The position numbers were made by a program, and so were the translations under genes. A stretch of DNA of 64,000 nucleotides from Cyanobium sp. NS01 (lineage in GTDB: Bacteria; Cyanobacteriota; Cyanobacteriia; PCC-6307; Cyanobiaceae), in contig NZ_CP047940.1 of the NCBI RefSeq assembly GCF_014280235.1, forward strand, positions 930,001 to 994,000, given 5' to 3'. The stretch's first letter is position 1. Each line of letters starts with the position of its first letter. Positions 27,717 to 36,025 of this stretch are shown here, one piece after another. The notes beneath the pieces were generated by a model. That model ran no database searches, was not told the origin of the DNA, and was given only the letters and a program-made list of their open reading frames with translations.

Positions 27717-30056
27717 TCAGGCCTCGCTCAGCACGGCGACCGGGGTGAAGGGGTCGATCTCAGGATCCCCGCTCTCGGTGTCAGGGATGGCTGCCTCGCT
27801 GGAATCGGCGCCCTCTGCCATGGGAACGGCGAGATCGATCTGATGGCGCAGGGCATCCACCTTCTGGATCTCCACCTCCACGGCGTCGCCGAGCATGTAG
27901 GTGCGGCGGTTCTTGCGCCCCACCAGCCGGTTCTGGCGGGAGCGGTACTCGTACCAGTCGTCCTTGAGCGAACTCACGTGCACCAACCCCTCCACCTGGG
28001 AGGGCGGCACTTCCACGAAGAAGCCATAGCTCTGCACGCCGCTGATCACCCCGGGCAGCACCTGGCCGACGAGGGGCTCGGCCTGGCGCGCCTGGGCCAT
28101 GGCCAGCAGATCCGCCTCGAACTCCACCAGAAAACGGCGACGCCCGTTGAGCCGCTGCAGCAGGCCCTGGTCCCTGGTCTGCTGGAACGGAGCAAGGGCG
28201 CTGTTGGGCAGCAACGCCCAGTCGATCGTGCCGTGACAGGAATCGGCGGCCAGGTCTACGCCGATCTTGTGGCGCACGCTGGGACGGTCCTTGCCTTCGC
28301 TGAGGAGCAGGGTCAGCAGCTGCTGGTTCCAGATGTCGACGTAGTGGAGGGTGGGGCAGCACCAGGGGGCCAGGGCCGCCGGCCTGCCATCGCGTTCCTC
28401 CTCGGAGAGTCCGGCCACGGCATGGCGACCGGGCTGCTCCGAGAGGCTCACCGGTTTCAGCACGCCTCGAAGCTGCTGCTGCAGGGGACGGCAGCGGTCG
28501 GTGGCAGCAAAGGCGGCCGCAAGTTCGGCCCCACTGGCGTGGCCCTCCTCACCGAGTTCGAGGGGGATGTCCAGAGCCAGGGCTGCCCGGGCCACGTCGT
28601 TGAGATCGGCGGCCTCGGGAGGCGGGTTCAGGGCGTAGATGGCGGGGAGGTTCAAGGCGCTGAGGTGATCGCCAAGGGCCATCTCGGCCATCAGGAAGGC
28701 CTCCCGCAGGATCGCCGTGGGGTGATGGGCCGGCAGCTCCACGAACCAGCCCTGCCCGCCGCCTTCAGGTGACGGCACGGCCAGGTCGCCCAGGCTGTCG
28801 ATCAGGGGCATGGACAGCTTGAGATCGATGGAGCCCTGGGCCAGACGCCGCTGGTGCAGCTGCGCGGTGAGCCCCACCAGAGCCTCCAGCTGGCCCAGCT
28901 GCTCCTTGATCGGCTTGAGGGCCGCCGGGGTGGTGCGGGCTTTGGGCTTGCGCTCCGCCAGGGCTTCCAGGGCCTCGGCTCCCACTGTGGCGACGGGCTT
29001 CACCAGGCTTCGGCAGAAGCGGTAGTGCTCCAGCACGCCTTCCGGGCTGAGCTCCAGGGCGACCGAGAGCGCCGCCTGGCTCTCGCCCGGCTTCCAGGCC
29101 GTGGCCTTGATCAGGCCGGGGCTGAGCAGGGGGAGCCACTGGCGCCCGGTGCAGAGGGCGTCGGCCTGCTCGCGCAGCCAGAGGTCGAGGCTGCCGTTGG
29201 CGCTGAGCCGCTCAGCCACGGCGGGGCTGTGGACCCACAGGGTCCAGCCCCCCTCCCGCTCCTCCAGGGCCAGAGCCGCCAGCTCGGGGGCGTTGCGTCC
29301 CTGCCAGCCACTGATCAGCAGGCAGGGCTCGCTGGTGAGATCGGCACGCTCCTTGGCGGCAAGACTTTTCAGCGCCGTACGGGGCGCCGTGGAGCGGGTG
29401 TTGAGCCGGTGCTTGGTGAGCAGCAGGTCGAGGTCGGCGGCCTCGCCGCCCCGGATCGGCAGGCGGCGGGCCACGTGGCCCTGGGGAGCGAACTGCGCCA
29501 CGGGGTAGCGATCAATCGCCACCTCCACCACGGAATTCTGCTCGGGATCGAGATAGCTCGAATCGCCAGCCGGAAGGGTGACGGCGGTGAGCAGGCGGTC
29601 GTCGAGGGGCAGGGCCACCAGGCGTTCGTTCTGCTCCTCCACCTGGGCCAGCATCGAAGTGGTCTGGCGGGCCAGGATGCAGCGCACCCCCCCCTCCGGG
29701 GAGCGGCGCCTGCCGCCCTCGCGGGTCACCTGCACCAGCACCCGGTCGCCGTTCCAGGCGTGGTTGAGCTCGTGGTCACGGATGTAGATGTCCTCGCCGC
29801 CGTCCTCCCGCAGAGCAAAACAGAAGCCCTTGCTGGAACAGCGCAGCCGGGCCTGAATCAGCTCGGGGGTGTCGCAGCGCTGCAGCCCCTGCTCGGCCTG
29901 CTCCAGCAGTCCCAGTTTCACCAGGGCGTCCACGCCGATCAGCAGCATGGCTTTGTCGCGGGAGTTGCTCAGGCCGAGGGCCTTCTCCAATTTCGTGATC
30001 GGCAGCGGCTCTCCGGCGGGGAGCTGGTCGAGCAGGTCGGCGACCGAGAACTTCAT
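27717..30056 (-). CDS. RNase II/R-like protein with degenerate RNB active site
   Basis: 779 residues. An N-terminal winged-helix region (1-60) is followed by cold-shock-like segments, an RNB-type domain (about 240-600), and a C-terminal S1 domain (about 670-755; GVISGVQSYGFFVEVPP, GLVHVSSL). RNase II and RNase R are 3'-5' exoribonucleases. The RNB entry is altered: after DLTSEPCLLI, where active members have a D-x(5)-D-x-D-D pattern, residues 248-262 contain no Asp. Later RNB motifs such as HYVDIWNQQLL are recognisable. It may bind RNA without degrading it. ATG 30056 is used; the TTG one codon upstream is unlikely. Confidence 0.85.
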   Translation of the reverse strand: MKFSVADLLDQLPAGEPLPITKLEKALGLSNSRDKAMLLIGVDALVKLGLLEQAEQGLQRCDTPELIQARLRCSSKGFCFALREDGGEDIYIRDHELNHAWNGDRVLVQVTREGGRRRSPEGGVRCILARQTTSMLAQVEEQNERLVALPLDDRLLTAVTLPAGDSSYLDPEQNSVVEVAIDRYPVAQFAPQGHVARRLPIRGGEAADLDLLLTKHRLNTRSTAPRTALKSLAAKERADLTSEPCLLISGWQGRNAPELAALALEEREGGWTLWVHSPAVAERLSANGSLDLWLREQADALCTGRQWLPLLSPGLIKATAWKPGESQAALSVALELSPEGVLEHYRFCRSLVKPVATVGAEALEALAERKPKARTTPAALKPIKEQLGQLEALVGLTAQLHQRRLAQGSIDLKLSMPLIDSLGDLAVPSPEGGGQGWFVELPAHHPTAILREAFLMAEMALGDHLSALNLPAIYALNPPPEAADLNDVARAALALDIPLELGEEGHASGAELAAAFAATDRCRPLQQQLRGVLKPVSLSEQPGRHAVAGLSEEERDGRPAALAPWCCPTLHYVDIWNQQLLTLLLSEGKDRPSVRHKIGVDLAADSCHGTIDWALLPNSALAPFQQTRDQGLLQRLNGRRRFLVEFEADLLAMAQARQAEPLVGQVLPGVISGVQSYGFFVEVPPSQVEGLVHVSSLKDDWYEYRSRQNRLVGRKNRRTYMLGDAVEVEIQKVDALRHQIDLAVPMAEGADSSEAAIPDTESGDPEIDPFTPVAVLSEA

Positions 30057-30245
30057 CAATTCAGCAGCTGGGTGGCGGGATCCGCCGGGGGGCAGCCCAG
30101 GGGGCCGGCGGCGGCGTGGGGGAGGCGATGAACCGGGCTCGGAGCGATGCCCATGTCCACAGACGTCCGTTCAATCAGTGGCGACTCTAGGCAGCCGGGT
30201 GGGCAGGGGCAGGGCCCGTACGATCCGGCGCACTCCCGGCGCCCC

Positions 30246-30617
30246 TCAGGAGCTCGCGTCCTGATCGCTGGGCGGCCCCTGGGCATCAGGCGCCAAGGCT
30301 GGATCCGTGCCGCCCACGGAGATGGCCTGGGCGTGCTCCTCTTCGGCTGCCGCCATCAGCAGCAGCCGAACGCCCAGCACCAGAAAGCCCACTGAGGCGG
30401 CGAGCTGCAGGGTGTCGGTGGGAATCACGGCGGAGAGGGAGCCACCGGCCCCGGCACCCAGCAGGCTGGCCAGCACCAGGGCGCTGGAGCTGCCGGCAAA
30501 CACCGCCCCGGGCCGCGGCGAGGTGCCGCTGATCGTGACGATCGCGAGCTGGGTCTTGTCGCCGAGTTCGGCCAGAAACACCGTGACAAACGTGGAGGCC
30601 AGCAGGGCAAGATCCAT
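30246..30617 (-). CDS. Half-size TMEM165/Gdt1 family cation exchanger, subunit 2
   Basis: 123 residues with three transmembrane helices. FLAELGDKTQLA at about 15-26 is the E-x-G-D-(K/R)-(T/S) motif that binds Ca/Mn in the Gdt1 (UPF0016) family. Full-length members have two such motifs; this is a single repeat and follows a second single-repeat gene with a 6-bp gap. In cyanobacteria such pairs (hemi manganese exchangers) are thought to form a heteromer that moves Mn across the cytoplasmic membrane. The C-terminal tail is polar and acidic. Confidence 0.88.
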   Translation of the reverse strand: MDLALLASTFVTVFLAELGDKTQLAIVTISGTSPRPGAVFAGSSSALVLASLLGAGAGGSLSAVIPTDTLQLAASVGFLVLGVRLLLMAAAEEEHAQAISVGGTDPALAPDAQGPPSDQDASS

Positions 30618-30623
30618 CGGGCT

Positions 30624-30986
30624 TCAGGAGAGGGGGGGCAGGCTCGGAGCGGGGGCCACCAGGTGGAGCACCGCCTGCCGGCCCAGCCACAACCCCAGGG
30701 CCACCATCAGCCCGCCGGCCAGCCGTTCCAGTTGCTGGGCCGGCATCACCCGGGCCAGCCAGCGCCCCAGCAGCACCCCCACGAGGCTGGAGCAGATCAG
30801 GGCCAGTGAGGCCCCCAGAAACACCTGCAGCGGGCGGCCCGACTGGGCCGAGAGCAGCAGGGCGGCCAGCTGGGTCTTGTCGCCGAGTTCGGCCAGGAAC
30901 ACGGTGGTGAAGGTGGTGATGAACGCCACCCCCCAGCTGCTCCGTTCGGTCGCTGGGTGAGCGCTGCCCTGGCTGTCGCTGCTCAT
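30624..30986 (-). CDS. Half-size TMEM165/Gdt1 family cation exchanger, subunit 1
   Basis: 120 residues, three transmembrane helices. VFLAELGDKTQLAALLLS is the conserved Gdt1 motif. The start overlaps the YkgJ gene stop (30983-30986), so translation is coupled, and its partner half-protein follows 6 bp after the stop. The two proteins differ outside the motif, which fits a heterodimer rather than a recent duplication. Likely role is Mn2+ or Ca2+ exchange; Mn supply matters for photosystem II. Confidence 0.88.
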   Translation of the reverse strand: MSSDSQGSAHPATERSSWGVAFITTFTTVFLAELGDKTQLAALLLSAQSGRPLQVFLGASLALICSSLVGVLLGRWLARVMPAQQLERLAGGLMVALGLWLGRQAVLHLVAPAPSLPPLS

Positions 30987-31372
30987 GGCCGCCGCCGGAT
31001 CGTCCGCAGAAATCGACGCATCACCTTGTCACGGCCCCCGTATTCCGAGCGGATCTGTTCCAGGCAACAGGCGATGGCCATGGCACCAGGTTCGGCCTGG
31101 GCCGCGCCGTCAGCACCATCCATCAGGCCACCGAAGAGGGGCACCAGGGTGCTGACGTGGCAGAAATCAGGCCGCTCCTCGTAAATCCGGCAACGACGCC
31201 CGCCCGTGTCGTAATGGATGCACCAGCCATCGGCTCCCACCATGGAGAGGTAGCGGGTCTGCTGGTCTGGGCTGAGGGCGGCGATGGCCTCGGGCCGCAG
31301 GGCGGGATCGAGGCGGCAACAGGCGCCGCAGCCCTGAATGCATTGCCAGTGCCGCTGCTGCCGTGATGCCAT
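30983..31372 (-). CDS. YkgJ family Cys-cluster protein
   Basis: 129 residues. WQCIQGCGACCRLDP at the N-terminus and CRIYEERPDFC in the centre form the CxxxCGxCC...C...C cluster of the YkgJ (CxxCxxCC) family, which probably binds zinc or an Fe-S cluster. Function unknown. It is the first gene of a three-gene unit with the two Gdt1-like genes, with a 4-bp stop/start overlap. It diverges from psb30. Confidence 0.85.
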   Translation of the reverse strand: MASRQQRHWQCIQGCGACCRLDPALRPEAIAALSPDQQTRYLSMVGADGWCIHYDTGGRRCRIYEERPDFCHVSTLVPLFGGLMDGADGAAQAEPGAMAIACCLEQIRSEYGGRDKVMRRFLRTIRRRP

Positions 31373-31461
31373 GGCTTCCCCGAACGGGCATCGCCAACGG
31401 ATTGGCCCCGCTCGACCCTATCCAAAGCGCCGTCATGGCGCCGGCCCGGCCAGAGCAGGCC

Positions 31462-31480
31462 CTGTGACAACCAGTCACAG
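31462..31480. promoter_or_regulatory. Perfect inverted repeat, possible operator for psb30/ykgJ
   Basis: CTGTGAC, five bases, GTCACAG: a perfect 7-bp inverted repeat in the 182-bp gap between the divergent ykgJ and psb30 genes. The half-sites resemble the TGTGA/TCACA of CRP-family regulators, but the spacing is one base longer than the CRP consensus. It lies about 40 bp upstream of the likely psb30 -10 element, where an activator could sit. Confidence 0.4.
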
Positions 31481-31517
31481 CCTCCGAGGCGCCCTGAGAG
31501 ATCAAGGGAGAGGCGAG

Positions 31518-31523
31518 TAGAAT
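31518..31523 (+). promoter_or_regulatory. Candidate -10 element of psb30
   Basis: TAGAAT, 31 bp upstream of the psb30 ATG, matches the -10 consensus in four of six positions including the key T, A and final T. No good -35 box is visible 16-18 bp upstream, which fits activation from the inverted repeat at 31462-31480 but does not prove it. Confidence 0.35.
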
Positions 31524-31554
31524 CCCGCGCATTCCCTATCCAGCGCCGGTTGCC

Positions 31555-31662
31555 ATGGGCATCGACTTTCACCTGATTGCCAACTTCGGTGCCCTGGCTC
31601 TGATCACCCTGGCTGGCCCCGCCGTGATCTTCATCCTCTTCTACCGCCGCGGCGCCCTCTGA
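31555..31662 (+). CDS. psb30: Photosystem II protein Psb30 (Ycf12)
   Basis: 35 residues: [20 protein letters not shown], then [16 protein letters not shown] single transmembrane helix followed by the C-terminal GPAVIFxLxxRRGxL matches the Ycf12/Psb30 family, a low-molecular-mass subunit at the periphery of the photosystem II core that stabilises the complex. The length is right. The last 22 bp overlap the convergent chloride-channel gene. It has its own short upstream region with a candidate -10. Confidence 0.88.
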
Positions 31663-32978
31663 GCGTCCTTCTTGGCTTCGCCGTCCAGGTCGGCGAGGGC
31701 GTGATAGATGGGCCTTGACTCCAGCCTGCGTCCTGCATAGGCCCCCAGCACGGCGCTGAGCAGGATCCCGAACAGCAGCTGCTGGTCACCGGCCAGCCGC
31801 AGCGAAAACAGCACGGTCATCATCGGCAGCTGGGTCGCACCGGCCAGCCCCGCGGCCATGCCGAGGGCCACGCCCACCTGGGCGCTGGATCCCAACAGGG
31901 CCAGCACACCGCTGCCGAACACCGCCCCGATGGTCAGGGCTGGATCGATCAGGCCGCCAGGCACCCCGGCCCCCAGGGCCAGAAGCGGGGCCAGCAGCCG
32001 TGACGCCAGCACCAGCAGCCAGCCCATCTGGCCGAGGGGTGAGCCTGGAACAGGCAGCGGACCGCGCTCCACCAGCAGCTGGCCCATCAGGGCCTCCCCA
32101 TCGCCGCCACTCCAACCGCCGCTGCCCAGCGCCATCAGGGCCAGCCCGCCTCCGAGCGCCAGGCCCCAGCGCCAGGGCTGGCTGCGCACCCGCGGTTGCA
32201 GCCAGCCGCTGACGTTGAGCAGCAGGCGTGCAAACAGGCCGCCAAGCAGGCCGCCGCCCACCCCGATCGGCACGGCCAGAGCCAGCTGCTGCCACTCGGG
32301 CATGTTGACGTCCAGCAGCCCCAGGGGGAACAGCGGAATGCCGCTGAGGTTGCTGATCAGGGCGGCTGCCGAGCAGGTCACCAGCGCAGGCCACACCAGC
32401 GAACTGCTGTAGCGGCCAACGAGCTCCTCCATCACGAACAGGGTGCCCATCAACGGGCTGTTGAAGCCCCCGGCCAGGCCGGCTCCAGCCCCGATCGCCA
32501 TCAGGTCGCGGGTCGGTACCCCCTTGAACAGGCGCGGAAAGCGCCGCTGCAGAAACTCGGCCACGGCGGCACCGAGGTGCACTACGGGGCCCTCGCGCCC
32601 GAGGGGCATCAGCGCCAGGCTGGCGGCTGTCCAGAGCCCGATGCGTGCCACGGTGGGGCTGGCTCCCAGCAGCTTCTCGGCCCGCTCGGGATGCTCCAGG
32701 CTGCGAAGCGTCTGGGGGATGCCAGAGCCTGCGCCATGGGCCAGGCGCCGGGCCTGCAGGGCCAGCAGCAGGGGCATCACCAGCACAGGCGCCGCCGCAA
32801 TGGCGATCGTGAGGGGCGTCCAGCCAGCTCCGGTGAAGGCCGGCAGTTTCTGCTGCAGGAAGGCCTGGGCCATGTCCACCAGATTCAGGGGCAGACAGGT
32901 CAGCCCCACGGCCACCCCCACCAGGAGCAACCGGGCCAGGCTGCCCAGGTCGTGGCGGTGCAGGGGCAGGCGGGACAT
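31641..32978 (-). CDS. ClC family chloride channel / H+-Cl- antiporter
   Basis: 445 residues, many transmembrane helices. The selectivity-filter motifs are GSGIPQ (about 82-87) and [10 protein letters not shown], whose Glu is the gating glutamate of ClC proteins. [11 protein letters not shown] carries the inner proton glutamate found in exchangers rather than channels, so a 2Cl-/H+ antiporter is favoured. The start ATG overlaps the recJ stop (TGATG), so it is translationally coupled to recJ. The 3' end overlaps psb30. Confidence 0.92.
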
Positions 32979-34891
32979 CAGGCGGCGAGACCGAGGGCCA
33001 GGGCCGCATCCTGAAGCAGGGCGCGGAGATAGGGGTGTTCAGGCGTGCTGCTGCTGAGCAGTTCCTCCCCGGCGGCGTTGCGCACCACGACGCCATTCCC
33101 CTGGCGGCGGCACCAGTAGGAGCGCCCGCAGCGCTGCAGGCGCACCTCCCCCTGGCTCTCGGGGTCGCCGCAGCCCCTCAGGCCCACCAGTTCCAGTTGG
33201 AGCCGCTCCTGGCCCTGCCAGCGATCCAGCCGCAGCCGGTAGGCCACATCCACCCAGGCGGGCAGGTCGGCCGATCCCTGCCAGCGCCAGCCCATGGCGC
33301 GCAGGCTGCAGTCACCCTGACGCAGCTCCAGCTGCAGGTGGCCGCCCCGCAGCAGCTTCTGCTGGCTGACGCGGCAGGCCGAGCTCCAGTACACCGGCTG
33401 GGGATGGCCGATGCCGAAGGGCTCCAGCCGTTGCTGCTGGTGCAGGAAGTCGCGGTCGATCTGCTCCAGGCGGAGCAGCACCTCGGGTTCCACCGGGTGG
33501 CCGCCGCCCTGGATCTCCAGCCAGGCGCGGGCCAGGCCGTTGAGCCGCTCCTGCAGGGCCGCCACGTGCTGGGCGCGCACCGTGAAGCCCCCTGCTGCCG
33601 GGTGGCCGCCATGGCGCTCCAGCAGGTCGGCGCAGTGGCTGAGGGCCTGGTCCACGGCAAAGCCCCGCGGGGCCCGCACCGAGGCCCGCAGCCTGCCCCC
33701 CCCCTCGCCGGCCAGCAGGGCCGCCGGCAGGCCGAGGCGCTCCACGAGCCGGGCGGCCACGATGCCGATCACGCCGTGGTGCCAGTGGCCCTGGGCCAGC
33801 AGCACAAAGGGGCTGCGCTGGGGGCCGTCGGCCTCCAGCAGGGCCAGGGCTTCGGCTTCGATCGCCTCGCAGAGTTCACGCCTCTGGCGGTTGAGCGCTT
33901 CGCACTCTCGCGCCAGTTCCAGGGCCCGCTGCCCGTCCTCGGTGGTGAGCAGTTCCACCACCAGGGCGGGATCGCCCAGGCGGCCGACGGCATTGATGCG
34001 CGGGGCGATCTGGAAGCCCACGGCCTGGGCATCGAGGGGCGCCTCCTCCACCCCGGCCAGCCGCTGCAGGGCCTGCAGCCCCGCCAGGGGCGAGCGGCGC
34101 AGGTGCGGCAGGCCATCCAGCAGCCAGCGGCGGTTCACGCCGTTGAGGGGCGCCATGTCGGCGATGGTGCCGATGCAGAACAGGTCGCGGGCCATCTGCA
34201 GGGCATCGGGGCGCCGCAGCGCCTCACACAGGGCCGCCGCCAGGACGTAGGCCAGCCCCACCCCCGCCAGGCCCCGGAACGGGGAGTGCTCCGGGGTGCG
34301 CTGGGGGTGCAGCAGGGCCAGATAGGGCGGCACCACGGCCGGGATCGTGTGGTGATCGGTCACGATCACCTCCACCCCCAGCTCCCGGGCCCGCAGCAAG
34401 GCCGCCGCCGCCGCGATGCCGTTGTCCACGGTCACCAGCAGCGTCACGCCCTGGTCTGCCAGCCGCTCCACCATGGCGGGATTGAGGCCGTAGCCCTCCT
34501 CCAGGCGGCTGGGGATGGCGGCCAGCGGCTGGGCTCCGAGTCGCTTGAACACCCCCAGCAGCAGGGCGGTGCTGGTCATTCCGTCTGCATCGTAGTCGCC
34601 ACAGATCGCCACCGCCTCGCCCTGGCGGCAGGCCTGCTGCAACCGCTCCAGGGCCTTGCCCAGATCCGGAAAGTGCTCCAGGGCTGCTGGTGCGGCGGGC
34701 GGCTCCAGCAGGGCTGTGATGGCCGCGCTGGTTCGGTGGCCGCGGCGGGCCAGCAGCGCCAGCAGCGGCGCCGGCAGGGACGCCAGCCCGGGGGGATTGA
34801 GCTGGGCCAGGGCCTGGGGATCGGCCAGCTCTCCCAGGGGGGTGGGCAGGTGCCAGCGTTGCTCGTCGAGCGGGGGCAGCAACGGGGCCAT
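32978..34891 (-). CDS. recJ: Single-stranded-DNA-specific exonuclease RecJ
   Basis: 637 residues from the ATG at 34891; the open frame runs upstream into non-homologous sequence. DHH-family motifs: AICGDYDADGMTSTALL (motif I), VTVDNGI, VIVTDHHTIP (motif III, DHH), then DHHA1 motifs including GHWHHGVIGIVAARL and HGGHPAAGG. RecJ degrades single-stranded DNA 5'-3' in recombination and mismatch repair. A C-terminal OB-like domain follows. It is divergent from the CbbY-like gene and coupled to the ClC gene. Confidence 0.95.
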   Translation of the reverse strand: MAPLLPPLDEQRWHLPTPLGELADPQALAQLNPPGLASLPAPLLALLARRGHRTSAAITALLEPPAAPAALEHFPDLGKALERLQQACRQGEAVAICGDYDADGMTSTALLLGVFKRLGAQPLAAIPSRLEEGYGLNPAMVERLADQGVTLLVTVDNGIAAAAALLRARELGVEVIVTDHHTIPAVVPPYLALLHPQRTPEHSPFRGLAGVGLAYVLAAALCEALRRPDALQMARDLFCIGTIADMAPLNGVNRRWLLDGLPHLRRSPLAGLQALQRLAGVEEAPLDAQAVGFQIAPRINAVGRLGDPALVVELLTTEDGQRALELARECEALNRQRRELCEAIEAEALALLEADGPQRSPFVLLAQGHWHHGVIGIVAARLVERLGLPAALLAGEGGGRLRASVRAPRGFAVDQALSHCADLLERHGGHPAAGGFTVRAQHVAALQERLNGLARAWLEIQGGGHPVEPEVLLRLEQIDRDFLHQQQRLEPFGIGHPQPVYWSSACRVSQQKLLRGGHLQLELRQGDCSLRAMGWRWQGSADLPAWVDVAYRLRLDRWQGQERLQLELVGLRGCGDPESQGEVRLQRCGRSYWCRRQGNGVVVRNAAGEELLSSSTPEHPYLRALLQDAALALGLAA

Positions 34892-34943
34892 CGGCGAGGG
34901 TGAGGGCCATTCTGGTGGGCACCCGACGCTTCCCCCTGGCTCG

Positions 34944-35681
34944 ATGGCCCTGCGTGCCCTGCTCTGGGATGTGGACGGCACCCTGGCCGAAACCGAGCGC
35001 GACGGCCACCGCGTGGCGTTCAACCGGGCGTTTGCCGAGGCCGGGCTGCCGCTCCATTGGCAGGAGGGCGACTACGGCCGCTGGCTGGAGATCAGCGGTG
35101 GCCATGAGCGGCTGCGCTTCGCTCTCACGGAGCTGGAGGGGGAGCCCCCCGAGCCGGAGCGGGTTCGGGCTCTGCAGGTCTGCAAGCAGCGCCACTACAC
35201 CAGCCTCCTGGCCGCCGGTGGCCTGGGCCTGCGCCCGGGGGTGGCGGAGCTGGTGGCGGAGGCCCGGGCCGCCGGCCTGGCGCAGGCCATCGTGACGACC
35301 AGCGGCCGCCAGGCCCTGCAGGGCCTGGAGCAGCAGTTGCTGGGATCCATGGGTCCGGCCTTCAGCCTGCGCCTTTGCGGGGAGGACGTGGCACGCAAGA
35401 AGCCCGATCCCGAGGCCTATCAGCGGGCCGTGACGGCCCTGGGCTGGCCGGCCGCCGACCTGCTGGCCATCGAGGATTCCCCCCAGGGCCTGGCGGCGGC
35501 CACGGCGGCCGGGCTGCCCTGCCTGCTCACCCTCAGCCATTACAGCCGCCCGCTGCCCCTGGAGCGCTTCGCCTCGGCCCGGGCGGTGGTGAGTGGCCTC
35601 GGCGCTGACGCCATGGTGCTTCGGGGCCCGCCTTGCCAGGCTGGGCGGATCACGCTCTCCTATCTGCAGAGCCTGCTCTGA
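34944..35681 (+). CDS. CbbY-like HAD family phosphatase
   Basis: 245 residues. HAD motif I WDVDGTLAETE, motif II VTTSGR, and motif III/IV GEDVARKKPDPEAY with IEDSPQGLAAA. The cap domain between motifs I and II, with ERDGHRVAFNRAF after motif I, resembles CbbY, which removes the RuBisCO inhibitor xylulose 1,5-bisphosphate. The role in carbon fixation is inferred. It lies 11 bp upstream of ycf20 and heads a three-gene unit. Confidence 0.85.
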   Translation: MALRALLWDVDGTLAETERDGHRVAFNRAFAEAGLPLHWQEGDYGRWLEISGGHERLRFALTELEGEPPEPERVRALQVCKQRHYTSLLAAGGLGLRPGVAELVAEARAAGLAQAIVTTSGRQALQGLEQQLLGSMGPAFSLRLCGEDVARKKPDPEAYQRAVTALGWPAADLLAIEDSPQGLAAATAAGLPCLLTLSHYSRPLPLERFASARAVVSGLGADAMVLRGPPCQAGRITLSYLQSLL

Positions 35682-35692
35682 GATCCCACCCC

Positions 35693-36025
35693 TTGCAGTC
35701 GACCCGTTTCAACCGGTTCAGTGTGGGCCTGGCCCAGGGACTGCTGGCCAGCCTGCGCGGCAACTGGCGTCACCGCAGCGTGGTGCTGCTGGCCCTCTTG
35801 CTGGGCTTCTATGCCGGCGGCAACCTCACCAGCTATCTGCTGCTCTTCTTCCCCGGCGGGCGGCCGATGGCGGTGCTGGCGCTGGTGCTGCTGCTGGAGC
35901 TGGTGGTGCGCTTGCGGGGCCGGCTGGTGCAGGAAAGGCCCGGGCTGGGCTGGGTGGTGCTGGACAACCTGCGCATCGGCCTGGTGTATGCCGTGGTGCT
36001 GGAGGCCTTCAAGCTGGGCACCTGA
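35693..36025 (+). CDS. ycf20: Ycf20 / DUF565 family membrane protein
   Basis: 110 residues from TTG at 35693. It has FNRFSVGLAQGLLASLRGNW near the start and three hydrophobic segments, followed by LDNLRIGLVYAVVLEAFKLGT, the characteristic C-terminus of the Ycf20 family of cyanobacteria and plastids. In Chlamydomonas a relative affects non-photochemical quenching; the molecular role is unknown. It overlaps the next gene by one base (TGATG). Confidence 0.88.
   Translation: MQSTRFNRFSVGLAQGLLASLRGNWRHRSVVLLALLLGFYAGGNLTSYLLLFFPGGRPMAVLALVLLLELVVRLRGRLVQERPGLGWVVLDNLRIGLVYAVVLEAFKLGT

Noticed and set aside
28854-30131. A 425-codon open frame on the plus strand
   Set aside because: Antisense to the RNase-like gene, with shadow-type composition.
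33035-34903. A 622-codon open frame on the plus strand
   Set aside because: Antisense to recJ; low-complexity composition and no recognisable motif.
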